DNA from: Grammothele lineata
Taxonomy: Eukaryota > Basidiomycota > Agaricomycetes > Polyporales > Polyporaceae
Length of the DNA: 64,000 bases
Assembly: GCA_002150815.3 (NCBI GenBank)
Contig: NDFF03000367.1
Location: forward strand, 788,857 to 852,856
Reading direction: 5' to 3'
Shown: piece after piece, positions 47,140 through 57,350 of the stretch
How positions within the stretch are numbered: position 1 is the first letter of the stretch
Layout of the letters: every line of letters begins with the position of its first letter
The notes under the pieces: model-generated
Database searches by the model: none
Told to the model about the DNA's origin: nothing
What the model saw: the letters and a program-made list of their open reading frames with translations, nothing else
Program-made: the position numbers and the translations under genes

Positions 47140-48933
47140 CTAATTAGCGGGAGCGACTGGATCCCCGGGGCCATCGCTCGACTTCGTAGCAGTTGCCGCC
47201 GGAGTGGAATCTACTGTCGGTCCCTCAGCTGAGGGTGGTTTGATGAGGTCGAGCTCCTTAATATCTACACCGGCGAAGGAACGGTTCTTAACTCTGCGTG
47301 ACTCGAGTTCACGCTTTGTCAACCAAAGATGGAGAAGGTGCGCGCAATCCTTGACCTGCATAAAGAGATCGTTGAGGATGGTGCTGCAAACATACGAAAG
47401 GAAGCACTCACAAATACAAAAATGCCGAGCCCGACGGTGTTTCGCCACCTATGCGCCTCGTCAGTGATATGTATACATGCAAATCGACCAGGCTAACGCA
47501 CCAAATAGGCTCATGCGCGTTCCAAGTCGGCGTTCCGCCGCACATGATGTTAAGTCCCGCGACAAGCCCATTCCTGAACTCGTGAAGCGTGGGCGCTGTA
47601 CCCGGTGGATTCGCAAACAGACGAATCTGGGCAGGGGCATTGCCCGCGCGGTGACCGACGGCGAGGAACGCGCGCAGCCAGGACGAATGCCTGGAGAGCC
47701 GGAGGAGAATACGACCCATATGCTTCGAGATGGTGGGAATGAGAAGCGCACCACCGATGAAGGTACCGAGAGAGGAGGTCGTGACGTGCAAGGTGCGCTC
47801 GGCGACCGCGGCGGGGTCCTCAGGCGCGTCGTCGCCGACGGGAGGGGGAACGCGCGCGGCGACATTCGGCCCTTGGGCACCAGGCCCTACCGCAGCCGCA
47901 GCTGGGGCCTCGGGTTCGATGTTGGCGCCGAGACGGACGCGGAGGGGCGCGGGGTCGTCGTCGTTGAGCGCGAAAACGACGCGACGTATGGGCCCGAGGG
48001 CGGGGTCGGGGTGGGCGCCCATAACGTACTTGGTGAGGCGGTCGAAGGCGCGGCGGTAGACATGGCGAATGAAAGGGAATAGGATCATCCCCATGAGCGG
48101 AGTGGGGGGCCAGCTGATTGCGGGCTGGGGCGTTGGAGGTACGCCTGTGGGGGACCAAGTCCAGATGGAACTGGTAGCCGCACGGACAGGAGGGGAGGAA
48201 GACCATGTAAGAAAGAGGGGAACGAGTGGGAAGGTGTCGAAGAGGCGGGTGCGGGAAAGAATTAGTGAGAAGGGGAGCACGGGCAGGTGGATGAAGGCAT
48301 GCCAAGGCCACTGCTTGGGGTCGTCTCCGAGGAGAAGGTTGTACATCTCCTCGCCCAGGAACTCGCGCACGGCGAACGCGCCATAGCGAGTAGCGACGAC
48401 ATACAAGGCTGCTGTACTTCAGTTGAATGCTCTCCAGGATGCGAATAGTAAGAGACGTACTGAGGCCAAACGAGGTCGTCAAAGCAACAACTCCGAAGAC
48501 TGTCCCAACCTTGCCTGCGGTAGCTACGGTGCCGTTGATAGCATTGAGGATGCGGAGGACGAGAGGGTTGTCACTCTCGAGCTCATACGTAGAGCCACAT
48601 TGAGGACACTTGAGCGCATTCTTGACGCGGGCACTGTCCTGTTGGGCGGACTTTATCCAGTCGAGGAGACAGGTCTCGTGCGCGACGAGGGTGCACGAGC
48701 AGGGGTGGGTCCAAGCGCGGGGAGGATCTTCGGGCTCTGCGAAGGCGACATGAGTTTTCCCGAGATATCAATAACAAGACAAACGCACTATCGTGTCGCT
48801 CCTCCTCACGACATATGTAGCAGAGCTTAACCTGCCAGGAGTCAGGCCGCAAGTACGAGTAGCTGTTAACCACGACACGTACCCGAAGGTCGTCGACTGT
48901 GGGCACCCATTGCGGGTCCTGCTGCTCAGCCAT
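47140..48933 (-). CDS. RING-CH (MARCH-type) membrane E3 ubiquitin ligase
   Basis: The start MAEQQDPQWVPTVDD (48933) leads to a RING-CH finger of the C4HC3 type: LCYICREEERHDS, then after an intron THPCSCTLVAHETCLLDWIK and LKCPQCGSTYELE. Such fingers transfer ubiquitin to membrane proteins. Hydrophobic segments follow (TVFGVVALTTSFGL, ALYVVATRYGAFAVREFLG, HLPVLPFSLILSRT, LMGMILFPFIRHVYRR and GTFIGGALLIPTISKHMG), so it is a polytopic membrane protein. The order RING-CH, short linker, then YGA-containing helix resembles MARCH5, a mitochondrial/peroxisomal E3. A Pro/Ala-rich loop lies around 47820-47890. The C-terminus is charged and ends GPGDPVAPAN. About 520 residues. Confidence 0.87.
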
Positions 48934-49288
48934 GCCAAGGAGGCTTTTGCGATGTGTGTACGGTCGTCGAACAGAAAGTACGAATGCACGAGAGGAACGA
49001 GAGACGGGAGGTGGCGAAAGGCGAGGAGCCAAGGCTAGCCGAGAGTCTGACGCGTGTTGTGCGGCAGGCGCGAAGAGGCGCCAGGGACGACACACGCTAC
49101 ACACGCCGGTGGACGAGCTCGGGTAATAGACAAATTGAATGTTATACTCCATCTGTCCGGATTACATGACTACGACACTAACGACGGTACCATATTGCAT
49201 GCCGCACCCTTGCATGTACTTTTGCAGAACGAAAGGAAAAGGAACGGAACGAGATTGGCCAGACTCAGTCGCTCGCACGAGCCAACGC
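48934..49288. other. Spacer between the E3 and SR genes
   Basis: About 355 bases containing the E3 promoter and the SR-gene 3' end. Open frames on both strands are short and match nothing. No repeats were seen. Confidence 0.4.
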
Positions 49289-50312
49289 TCAAAAGTCGCG
49301 GGGAGGGCTCTGCTCGCGCTCTTCGCGCGGCTGCTCCTCCTCATCCTTCTTGGCATCCTCAGCAGGCGCAGGCGTCCTCGCGCGCTCCTCCTCCCGACGC
49401 CGCTCCGAGCTCGGGCTCCGCTTGCGCTCAGCGCTCCTGCTGCGACGCCGCCTCTCCTCACGATCCTTGTCCCGGTCATCACGGTCCCGGTCACGGTCTC
49501 GCTCACGGTCCCTCTCACGATCACGATCACTGTCTCTGTCCCTGTCGCCCCGCCGACGAGGGCTACGGGAACGATCACGGTCCCGGCGGGGAGGGGGAGA
49601 GCGGCGGTCAAAGCGCCAGACCGCGGAGGGAGGAGTCTTGGCCCACTGTTAGACTCTCGGTCAGCAACAGGTGGGGGAGGAAGCTGAAAGAGCGCGGCAC
49701 ACCTGAATGCTCAAGCGAGACCCTTCAAAGTAGCGGCCATGCCTGGACGGAAAGAATGAGGTAAAGGTGTGATGGAACGGAAGACAGACTGTTGGGCATA
49801 CATATCATAATAGGCGTCTTCTGCATCGCGGGTAGACCGAAACTCGACAAAAGCGTAGCTGCGCGGCGAAGGGGGTTGAGCTCGAGGTCATTGGGCGGGA
49901 CAGGAGCGGATCGGGACGAGCGCGAGGGTTGCAGCGAGGGCGATGCGACGAAGGCCATACGGACGACGATCACTCCGACGGGAGGACGGGTGCGGTTCGT
50001 ACTCGGACGCGACGAGGACGCTGGGCGGGAGACGGTACGGTCGAGCGGGCGGGGAGAAGCCGACTGGAAGAAAGGAGGTGGTGGTTGGACGGAACAAAGA
50101 GAGGCCACTTACGGATTGGAATTGGCGCGGGGATTGCGAGGAGCTGGGACATCACAGCGAACAAGAGGGCCGTAGCTGAGAAAAGACGGATATGAGGGAG
50201 ATGATGATGATGGAAGGGCGGGTACGTGCGAAACGAACCGTTCAAACTCGTAGGCGAGATCTCTGGCACGAGTGGTGGGATGGAAGCCGCTGACGAAGAG
50301 GATGCGGGGCAT
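49289..50312 (-). CDS. SR-type splicing factor (RRM plus RS/RD domain)
   Basis: This is a nuclear RNA-binding protein of the SR family, acting in pre-mRNA splicing or export. Exon one starts MPRILFVSGFHPTTRARDLA (50312), with RNP2 ILFVSGF. After introns come YGPLVRCDVPAPRNPRANSNP and the RNP1-like YAFVEFRSTRDAEDAY. The last exon begins WAKTPPSAVWRFDRRSPPP and runs into an RS/RD/RE domain built from CGN/GAC repeats (about 49440-49600), then EERRREEERARTPAP and a final SPPRDF. The stop is at 49289-49291. The RS domain frame has no internal Met. The next gene (+, 50806) is divergent, with about 490 bases between starts. Confidence 0.88.
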
Positions 50313-50805
50313 GCTGGGCGGTTAGTTCACCTGGCGGCGCACGAGCCACTCTCTACAGGGCAGGACGACGGTGCAGGCGACGAATAAAGGCGGAAACGGC
50401 GGCGGGGGGCGGGAGAGGACGTGGCCGATGGACAACCGCGACACCGGCCCCCGCCCCCGCCCTTTGTGGGTCCCCACTGATCGCATTCCTTGCTCCGACA
50501 GTCTCCGACTCGTTTTTTCCGCTACCATTACAGACTCCGCTGATGGCCGCACATATGCCGGTGGCTGAACGCGAGGCGCGTCGGAGCGCCGGGCGCGTGT
50601 CGTGCGCGACGAGTGGCACCGAGTGCGGGTCACTACTAGCTGCAGCAGACTCGGTCACTACTCTCGTCTTTGCTGTGTCGCGGCCGCGGTGTAGCCCCTA
50701 CGAGTGGTAAGTAATCCGCATCTCTTCCGCTTCTGTCCTGGTCTCACACCTGTTCGCCACACCTAGGCCTCCTTGCTGCAGTTACTGGCGCAAGCACCCC
50801 CATGG
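50313..50805. promoter_or_regulatory. Divergent promoter region
   Basis: About 490 bases between the SR-protein start (-) and the mitochondrial-protein start (+). It contains a NotI-like GCGGCCGC (near 50680) and CpG-rich stretches but no TATA box. No gene was seen. Confidence 0.4.
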
Positions 50806-53157
50806 ATGCCGCACGTTGGGTCCCTCCGCCTTCGTCTCCTCCCCCGCCTCTTCTCCACCAGCGCACCTAGTCTCTCCCGCCGCACGGCCCCCAAACTCGT
50901 CACTCCTCGCTCTATTCTTACCGCCTACCGCGGCCGTCAACCTCATTCGGCCCCCGATGTCCCGCCCTCTCTGCCAGATGTCGCCCACAAACGCTGGCTG
51001 CCTGTGACAGGTGCACCGACCCTTACCCTCGCTCTCACACGCCTGCAAGCCATCATCACATCCACAGAGAATGTCTCAGAGCCTCAGGTCTCTCTTGGGC
51101 CGCGTCTGCCCACGTGGGTCCTCGTCTCTCTTTTCTCCAAGCCTCCCGCGGATCGGATGGAAGCCTATGTCCTCCACGCTTTCTCCCTCTCCTTCACCCG
51201 AAAGCTGGCTTCTGAACATCTTCCGCTCCTGGACATTCTAGATGCCTGCTGGCTTGTTCGTCTGCGCATGTATGCCCCCCTACGTGCCACCGTCGTCCGC
51301 TTCCTCCGTTCCAATCCCCATCCGGAGCCCTATCAACTCTCTCTCCTCATGTACGTGCTTGCTCAGGCCACCCACTCTGCCCCCGCTCTTCGCCATCTCC
51401 TCTCCCTCCTGCTGAATGCTGCTATCCGTGAACGCATTCGCCTGAATGCTCACATATACTCTCTCCTCCTTCGTCACCCCGCTGCCAACGTTCGCATAGC
51501 TCAGCTTGTCTCGCGTCACATGAACGAGACTTCCTGGACCCCTAATCTCGCCCATACAATACTCTTCGCGCGCCGGTACAGTGTTGCCGGCCATCGTAGG
51601 CGTGTTGCAACACTCGTCCGACGCATCCGACAGGGCAGCTACTATGGGATCCCAATCAGCATCAAGCGCCCTCGCCGTTTCCACTCACGCCTGCTCCAGC
51701 ATAAGTTTCGGGCCTTCAGATCCTTTGTTGGTCTTCAATATTACTTGGCCTACCTGCTCAAACAAACTACGAAAATGCGCGCCCGTGGTCGTCCTGTCCC
51801 AACTGAGGTGTCAACGCTTCCTCTTTCGAATGTCGTCCCCCAGCGCGTGTGGCAGCAAGCCTTGCGTTCCGCGGCCCAGCACCCAGCGTTACCGACGGAT
51901 CGGCTTCTCAATTTTTACCAATCCAGCCGAGAGCACATTCCCAATCCGTCTAACCGTCTATGGTCGGACTTTATGACCATCCATGGATGCTTGCGCCGGC
52001 GGGAGTACGCGAAGGCAGCAGAACTTTTGGTGCCGCTACTGAAGCAGAAGCAGATCTTCAGCGTTTCACAACTGACGATGGCGGCGGAAACCCTGACCCT
52101 CATCAATCGACCAGACTTGGCCTTTCGCTTACTCCTGCAAGCAGCGAGCGCAACGCCGCTATCCACATCGTCTGTAGGCGACGACGGCAAAACTCGAGGG
52201 AGAGAGTGTGTAGACATCCAGGCTGTCAATACATTCATGGATCGCCTCCTTGCAGTCGGTCGGCCTGACGTCGTGTTCTACATATGGGACACGTTACCCC
52301 GGGTGTTCGATATGGAGCCCGACGCGATTACCTTCGGTATTGTGCTCAAAGCGGCCAGGCTCGCTCGGCGGTACGAAGGAGCACTTCAAGTCGCAGTCGC
52401 GGACTTTGGAATGGGACGTATTCTCCCTCGCAAGTCCATCGTCTCGGATCTCGAACGCGCCCCACAGAAGTTGCCTCGGGACCAAGCCATCGAGGGGCTG
52501 CACACCCTGCTCTCGCCGAACACCAAGCACGTTGTTACCGGCTTCTGGAGAGGCGAGCGCGCCGCGACGGTCGCGCTGGAGCTGGCCTGGCAAGTGTTCG
52601 TAGGCAACTGGCCGGTCCTCGCGAGGCTTAGGCCGCCGGTGCACGCGCTCCGCAGGTCCCCGCAGTCCCAGGCCGCCGCGCCGATGAGGGACCTGTTCCA
52701 TAGCTTCACGGGCGGGTTGAAGAAAGAGGCGCAGGATGAAGCAGGCTCCGCGCAGCCTTACGACGAAGATGGGCGGACGTATTTCGGGCTCGTCCCCGAG
52801 GATGCACAGTGTCGCGCGCTGATCGACCTTCTGGCGGAAGAAGAGCGCGCGGGCGAGATCCCGCGTGTGCTTTCGTGGATGCGGTTCTTGATGGTGCATG
52901 CGTCCCACGAGACCCTCGCAACGGCGTTGGTCTACTGGGGCGAGGTCACATTCGAGGGTCCTTGGGTGGAGAGGTGGAAGGGGTTGGACAGGAGCCAGTA
53001 TCGGGCGCTGGAACAATGGATTGCGGGTTGGGTGGGGCGGAAGCAAACCACTGGCGAGGCGCAGTATGCGTTGAACCGGGTCAAGTGGTTGAGAGAGATG
53101 AGACCCCCTCAACCTCGGGTAGCAAAGGTTATAGAAGAGGATTGGGAGGGCATTTAA
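50806..53157 (+). CDS. Large putative mitochondrial helical-repeat (PPR-like) protein, intronless
   Basis: This is a single uninterrupted frame of 783 codons, unusual in this intron-rich window. The N-terminus (MPHVGSLRLRLLPRLFSTSA) is Arg-rich, Ser-rich and free of acidic residues, as in mitochondrial presequences. The body is almost all helix, with repeated helix pairs such as RLWSDFMTIHGCLRRREYAK, AELLVPLLKQKQIFSVS, TLINRPDLAFRLLLQAA, and VNTFMDRLLAVGRPDVVFYI followed by DAITFGIVLKAARLARR. That pattern resembles pentatricopeptide repeats, so a role in mitochondrial RNA handling is likely. An out-of-frame ATG at 50802 overlaps this start; the frame from 50806 is the long one. I cannot name an orthologue. 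Confidence 0.8.
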   Translation: MPHVGSLRLRLLPRLFSTSAPSLSRRTAPKLVTPRSILTAYRGRQPHSAPDVPPSLPDVAHKRWLPVTGAPTLTLALTRLQAIITSTENVSEPQVSLGPRLPTWVLVSLFSKPPADRMEAYVLHAFSLSFTRKLASEHLPLLDILDACWLVRLRMYAPLRATVVRFLRSNPHPEPYQLSLLMYVLAQATHSAPALRHLLSLLLNAAIRERIRLNAHIYSLLLRHPAANVRIAQLVSRHMNETSWTPNLAHTILFARRYSVAGHRRRVATLVRRIRQGSYYGIPISIKRPRRFHSRLLQHKFRAFRSFVGLQYYLAYLLKQTTKMRARGRPVPTEVSTLPLSNVVPQRVWQQALRSAAQHPALPTDRLLNFYQSSREHIPNPSNRLWSDFMTIHGCLRRREYAKAAELLVPLLKQKQIFSVSQLTMAAETLTLINRPDLAFRLLLQAASATPLSTSSVGDDGKTRGRECVDIQAVNTFMDRLLAVGRPDVVFYIWDTLPRVFDMEPDAITFGIVLKAARLARRYEGALQVAVADFGMGRILPRKSIVSDLERAPQKLPRDQAIEGLHTLLSPNTKHVVTGFWRGERAATVALELAWQVFVGNWPVLARLRPPVHALRRSPQSQAAAPMRDLFHSFTGGLKKEAQDEAGSAQPYDEDGRTYFGLVPEDAQCRALIDLLAEEERAGEIPRVLSWMRFLMVHASHETLATALVYWGEVTFEGPWVERWKGLDRSQYRALEQWIAGWVGRKQTTGEAQYALNRVKWLREMRPPQPRVAKVIEEDWEGI

Positions 53158-53277
53158 GGACAGATGAGCAGGGCCATGCAACGGGTATGGATGTTGCTGC
53201 AAGCACTGTAGTAATACATGCGCGAACAAAGTACATCTACTGGTACAGACTTGGAGACTACAGTCGTTGAGCTCAAC

Positions 53278-54246
53278 CTATGCCCGCTTTCGGCTCGCCT
53301 GCTCCTTCCGTTTGGCTTCAGCCTCTGCTGCTTTGACTGGAGGATGCCTCGTCCGTCAGTAACACTGTGTGGTAAGCAGCCGGCGCACCTTCCGCTTCTG
53401 CCTTGCGCTTAGCTTGAGCGGCCTCACGCTCAGCACGAATCTTTGCGAGGCGGGCGAGATCAGCCTTTGCCTGGTCGGTCTTGCCTTGGGCATGGAGCTG
53501 CGAACGAAATGTGAGAGGGTGGCGCGGTTGTTGTGCGGACAAACTCGCCTTCCAGTAACGCTCCTTAGCCTCCTTCTTCTCCTTCTCCTCCCTTTGCAGA
53601 GCAGTGGTGAGATGGAAATCGTGGCATTCTGAATGAGATCCGCACCTTTCCCGACGCGTGAGCTCGCGGGGAGCACCGAGGTCGGACAAGTTCATGCGCT
53701 TGCCAGCTGAATGGTTGGGGTTGACGAGGTCAGAGTCGTCCTCTTCGTCATCTTCGTCGCCGTCTCCAGCTCCGTTTGACTTCTTGGCCTGAGCAGCCTG
53801 AGCTTTCTTCTTCTTGAGCTCTTTCCGCTCAGCACGACTTAGCTCGGGCTGGGCGGCCGTGGAAGGTGCGGCCGCGCCGTCTTCTTCCTCGTCTTCGTCC
53901 TCTTCTTCCTCCTCGTCCTCTTCTTCCTCGTCTTCGTCATCATCTTCGTCTACGCGATCGCGCGGGGCCCTAGAGGCAGTGTCAGGGGACGCTTCAACCG
54001 GCAATGAGACATCTTGGCACATACCATTTATCTTTGGCCACGGCAGTCCCGTTCTCGTCCAATACAAGGTTCTTACTGAAGGTAAGGCGGGGGATAAGAT
54101 GGATGTTCACTAGACGAAGTGGGTCAAGGACGGTACCTAAAGCTGTAGAGCGGAGAGTGCGATGTGAGATCAATGAAGGATCGGCAGGAAATGGAGCCTG
54201 ACCTTCTTCCGCCGCCACGCCTCTGCTTGAAAGAGCCTCTGGCCAT
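53278..54246 (-). CDS. PP28/PDAP1 family acidic phosphoprotein
   Basis: This family (casein kinase substrate PP28, mammalian PDAP1) consists of small acidic phosphoproteins of unclear role linked to RNA and growth control. The start ATG (54246) gives [15 protein letters not shown] 6-nt exon (54137-54142) then completes SFS, joined to [17 protein letters not shown], the expected GGGR-FS-N pattern. A long Asp/Glu tract (near 53880-53960) precedes [18 protein letters not shown]. The conserved core follows: [38 protein letters not shown] and [20 protein letters not shown]. The unspliced frame stops at 53318, but removing GTGCGC...CAAAG gives [17 protein letters not shown] and the stop at 53278-53280, which fits the family tail better. 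About 240 residues. Confidence 0.9.
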
Positions 54247-54547
54247 CGTTTATGGTGGTGCGTGGGGGTCGAGGAGAGATGGGATGGATGATAAGGAAGA
54301 GTCGCTGGTTAGCACGACCCGTTTAGTTTCTCTGCCTTTGACGGCTTGAAGCCCCCTCGGCGCTTGCGCTCGCCCCGGGCGTCTGTTCCACGTGCGCGTC
54401 CGGAAGCGACAGTGTTGGCCAATGGCGGCGGCGCACTGACGAGAACACGGTCCTCGCCGCGGTCGCGCTCGTCCCTACCTTCGCCCTCGTCGTCCATCTT
54501 GCCCTCGGCGCCGCTCTCCCGGTGCCCCGCTCGTCTGCGGCTCTACC
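54247..54547. promoter_or_regulatory. Divergent promoter region
   Basis: About 300 bases between the divergent PP28 and complex I starts. GC-rich and pyrimidine-rich on the plus strand just before 54548. No TATA box or gene was seen. Confidence 0.4.
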
Positions 54548-55120
54548 ATGACCACTATTCCCGCTCGTCTCGCCCGCTCCGTCCAGGTCTCGTCCAGCCC
54601 GGAGGAGGCACGCAAGCGTGTCCTCAAGCTCTACCGCGACTGGTACCGCAGTGTACGTTCCTCGCGCTCTTCAGCTCGACATGCTACTGACGCTATACAC
54701 GCCCGTTTGGTATGCTCTACATGCTCGCCCGGTATTCCTATATCCTCCCGCAGGCGCCTGAAATCGTCTCCCTCTATGCCCTCAACGTCTCTCCCGCCTA
54801 CATCCGCCACTGCGTCCGCCAGCACTTCGAACAGAATCGCTATGTCTCCGACACCCGCGTCGTTGACGTTCTCATTCAGAAGGGCCGAATCGAGTACCAG
54901 GAGACGATGAATTGCTGGAAGCAACTAGATCATATCATGGGGATCCTTCTTCAGCCCAAAGGCCGTCCCCCGCGGACGTTCTTGCAGAAGTTCTACGAAG
55001 GTGCATTCTCAAAACGTTTCGTTGGCTGTCATACATGCTCACAGCGCTCTGTTCAAAGGAAGGGACGAGGACGCGGTACTTCCTGCCGCCACAGGTATCG
55101 TCCATCCAAAGGCCGTCTAG
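54548..55120 (+). CDS. NADH dehydrogenase (complex I) LYR subunit, NDUFA6/B14-like
   Basis: This accessory subunit of mitochondrial complex I binds the acyl carrier protein through an LYR motif. The first exon reads MTTIPARLARSVQVSSSPEE and VLKLYRDWYRS, with LYR. After an intron (GTACGT near 54653, ending CAG at about 54753) the sequence continues APEIVSLYALNVSP, RQHFEQNRYVSDTRVVDVL and GRIEYQETMNCWKQLDHIMG. TFLQKFYEG joins RDEDAVLPAATG across an intron ending CAAAG, and the protein stops after HPKAV. About 145 residues, normal for fungal NDUFA6. The last exon ends at TAG 55118-55120. Confidence 0.93.
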
Positions 55121-55309
55121 GCAATGTTTTGTAGACACTCCAGAGCAATACCATTTCGCTCGCTTCAATGCTTGTGGAGGGCTCGGGCAAATCGCACCAT
55201 GTTTCATGTCGCAGGCGTCGAGTGAGTAATGTTATTACAGCGTAACGACAGTAGGGTGGTCTACATGGTATACGGCGGAGGGAGTCTGAATGCAAGAGAG
55301 GTCCGCAGA

Positions 55310-56379
55310 TCAAGAAAGGAAGTCTATCGGATCTTTGTCGCTATCCTCCTCAGGAGATGGTGGTGTTGGAAACATGGAGATTCTTGGCTGAGCAGGGACA
55401 TGCGGTGAATACGCATGGATTGTGGCGTTAGGTTTGGTTCGACTTACTCGGGGCTTCGGTCTCAACCTCTTGCCGTCCGGGACGGGGACGAGCCTACCGT
55501 CATCTCATGAGATGCCCCATTCCCCACTCAACGGCGTGTACTCACAGTGGTTTGCGGCCACGCGTATGCGACCCGCTTGGTTCATTCTTGTCGTTAGCAC
55601 CATCGTCGTTTATAAGAGCTGTACTCGCCGGTGTTCCTCTGCGTGGACGTCCGTTCAGCCGCCTTGAACTGCGTTTGGAGGGGTCTTCATCCACGTCAGA
55701 TAGGTTCTCGGGAGGCCGTTTGGGCCGCTTGCGCGCGGGCTTAGCGGTAGTCTCAACCTTCTTTGTGCGTCGCGCACTCTTGTTCGGCGAAGCGCGCCTA
55801 GGTCGAGTACGACTGTGGTCAGGGAGAGTGGTGGTGTCTTCTGCCAACTGAGCGCATGAGTCACTTGGTCGCTCGCGGTTCCCCGGTGGTACGCGTGGAG
55901 GGTTGGTGTCCGGGGCGATGGCACCCTTCGCCGTCTTGGCCCGTGGCGGTTTCGCAGAACGAGGGGCACTGGAAGCCTTAGCCACGGGGCTTCCGCTACT
56001 CCCCTCCCCTCTCAATTGCTTCCGCTTTCTCTTTGTGGCTTGACTTCGTGCAGGATGTTGAGGCTGAAGGTCGAAAGAGGACGCACGCGGACCAGGGACC
56101 TCACGGCTCGGGGACGCTGACCGGCTTCGTGACCGTCTAGGAGACGTCTGTCTAGACGGAGATTCGCCATTGACGCCGCGAGACAACAGGAGGTCGAGGA
56201 GAGGGTTATGTTCCGACGGTTTGAATATGCTGTCGCGTTTTGTCAAGGCAAACGAAAGGTATCTGCAGGCCAGCTACGAAGGAACTCTTCACATACCCTC
56301 CACGGTCCCTGAAGCGGGCATGCTGGCGTTCAATGCGCTGTTCTCTGCTCTTCTGGGCCGTGCCTATTTGTAGCGACAT
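55310..56379 (-). CDS. Basic, disordered hypothetical protein
   Basis: I do not recognise a domain. The start (56379) gives MSLQIGTAQKSREQRIERQH and ARFRDRGG. A proposed 34-base intron (56263-56296) then joins LTKRDSIFKPSEHNPLLDLL. The rest is rich in Arg, Lys, Ser and Pro (SPRRSRSRSASPS, KRKRKQLRGE, KPARKRPKRPPENLSDVDED), as in nuclear or chromatin proteins. After RGRKP an intron (GTGAGT at about 55545, to GGTAG) joins LLVPVPDGKRLRPKPRVS and an acidic end (SPEEDSDKDPIDFLS). The short intron is the weakest point, because unspliced DNA would change frame there. Stop at 55310-55312. Confidence 0.65.
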
Positions 56380-56487
56380 GTACGAAGCTAAAGAAGGCGG
56401 TAGACATAGACAGAAGAGAATGTTGGTGTAGCTGAACCGAGAGGAGTTAGAGGCGCGCGTTCCCTTCTCAGGACGCGTTCTGTCACG

Positions 56488-56763
56488 TGACCGCACGCCT
56501 GAGTCGGGCAAATGGCAAGTTGGTCATTCCGAGGGTGGCTTCGGGACGCGGCGGGCCGTGCCAGCGGCCACCAAGGATTGCCAAGGGTGCACGCCGAAGG
56601 TGCATTCTGCAACCTCCTCACACCCTCACATCCCCTTGCATGCACACTCACTTCAGTCACTCATTTGCGCAATCATACAAATAGGTACAGTAAGTGTGTA
56701 TCCTTATGCTACCGCTAATGTGAAATAGATTTTTCTTCACAGCAGCCCACTGCCGCAAGATTA
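56488..56763 (+). repeat. GC-rich copy of a dispersed repeat
   Basis: This segment aligns with 57884-58142 by eye. It shares GTTGGTCATT, GCCRTGCCAG, AAGGTGCATT and CTCACACC-type words, and a later CAG-CACT-AAGAT stretch. It is the copy at the edge of the genic DNA and keeps CG dinucleotides where the other has TG or CA. The family is unknown. Confidence 0.6.
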
Positions 56764-56898
56764 GTTCCTAAACAGGGCCTTAAGCTGAGTGTGCACTGTG
56801 CCCTCCTGTTTGAGCCTGCTGCTGTCATTAATCCTTTAACTATTGCTAATCATTTCCATAATACAAACTTACTGCCATTGCAAAGCCTACTCCACAGT

Positions 56899-57350
56899 CA
56901 TCAGAAAAGATCCATTTGTCTTCTAGTGTCTTTGAGCAGTCTTTACTGAGCAGCATCAAATTTTTCTCAAGACTGCCCTTGGTCTTGGCTAATATTAGTT
57001 AAGACCACAAAAAAGTGTCTTAACAGTGTCTTAGTAATGCAATATGTTTTATAGTAAAATAGGTATATTTTGTCTACATCTTAAGTCAACGAAGGCTGTC
57101 TTACAGGTACCCTAAATTGTCTTGTAAATACCTTAACCCCTTTGTGCAGCTTTTAATGCATTTACCTAGCTTTATAATAAGTCTTGATATATGAGCCATT
57201 TAGCCTCTGTGCTCCAAAGTCTTTATTCAAATCTTTACTTATCATCTTCGTTGGTCTTATTCAAGACCAAGGGCAGTCTGGACAAAAATTTGATGCTGCC
57301 CAGTGAAGACTGCTCAAAGACACTAAAAGACAGATGGGCCTTTCCTGATG
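56899..57350. repeat. Inverted repeat pair, arms about 90 bp
   Basis: The arm at 56899-56988 (with CATTTGTCTTCTAGTGTCTT and CAAGACTGCCCTTGGTCTTG) is nearly the reverse complement of 57262-57350 (with AAGACACTAAAAGACAGATG). The 270-base spacer has no coding signal. This fits a small non-autonomous DNA transposon. A third, direct copy lies at 58513-58600. Confidence 0.7.

Noticed and set aside
47477..48082. 201-codon plus-strand open frame
   Set aside because: It is antisense to the RING-CH E3 gene, whose spliced domains are recognisable.
53814..54113. Poly-Ser open frame on the plus strand
   Set aside because: It is the mirror of the Asp/Glu tract of the PP28 gene.
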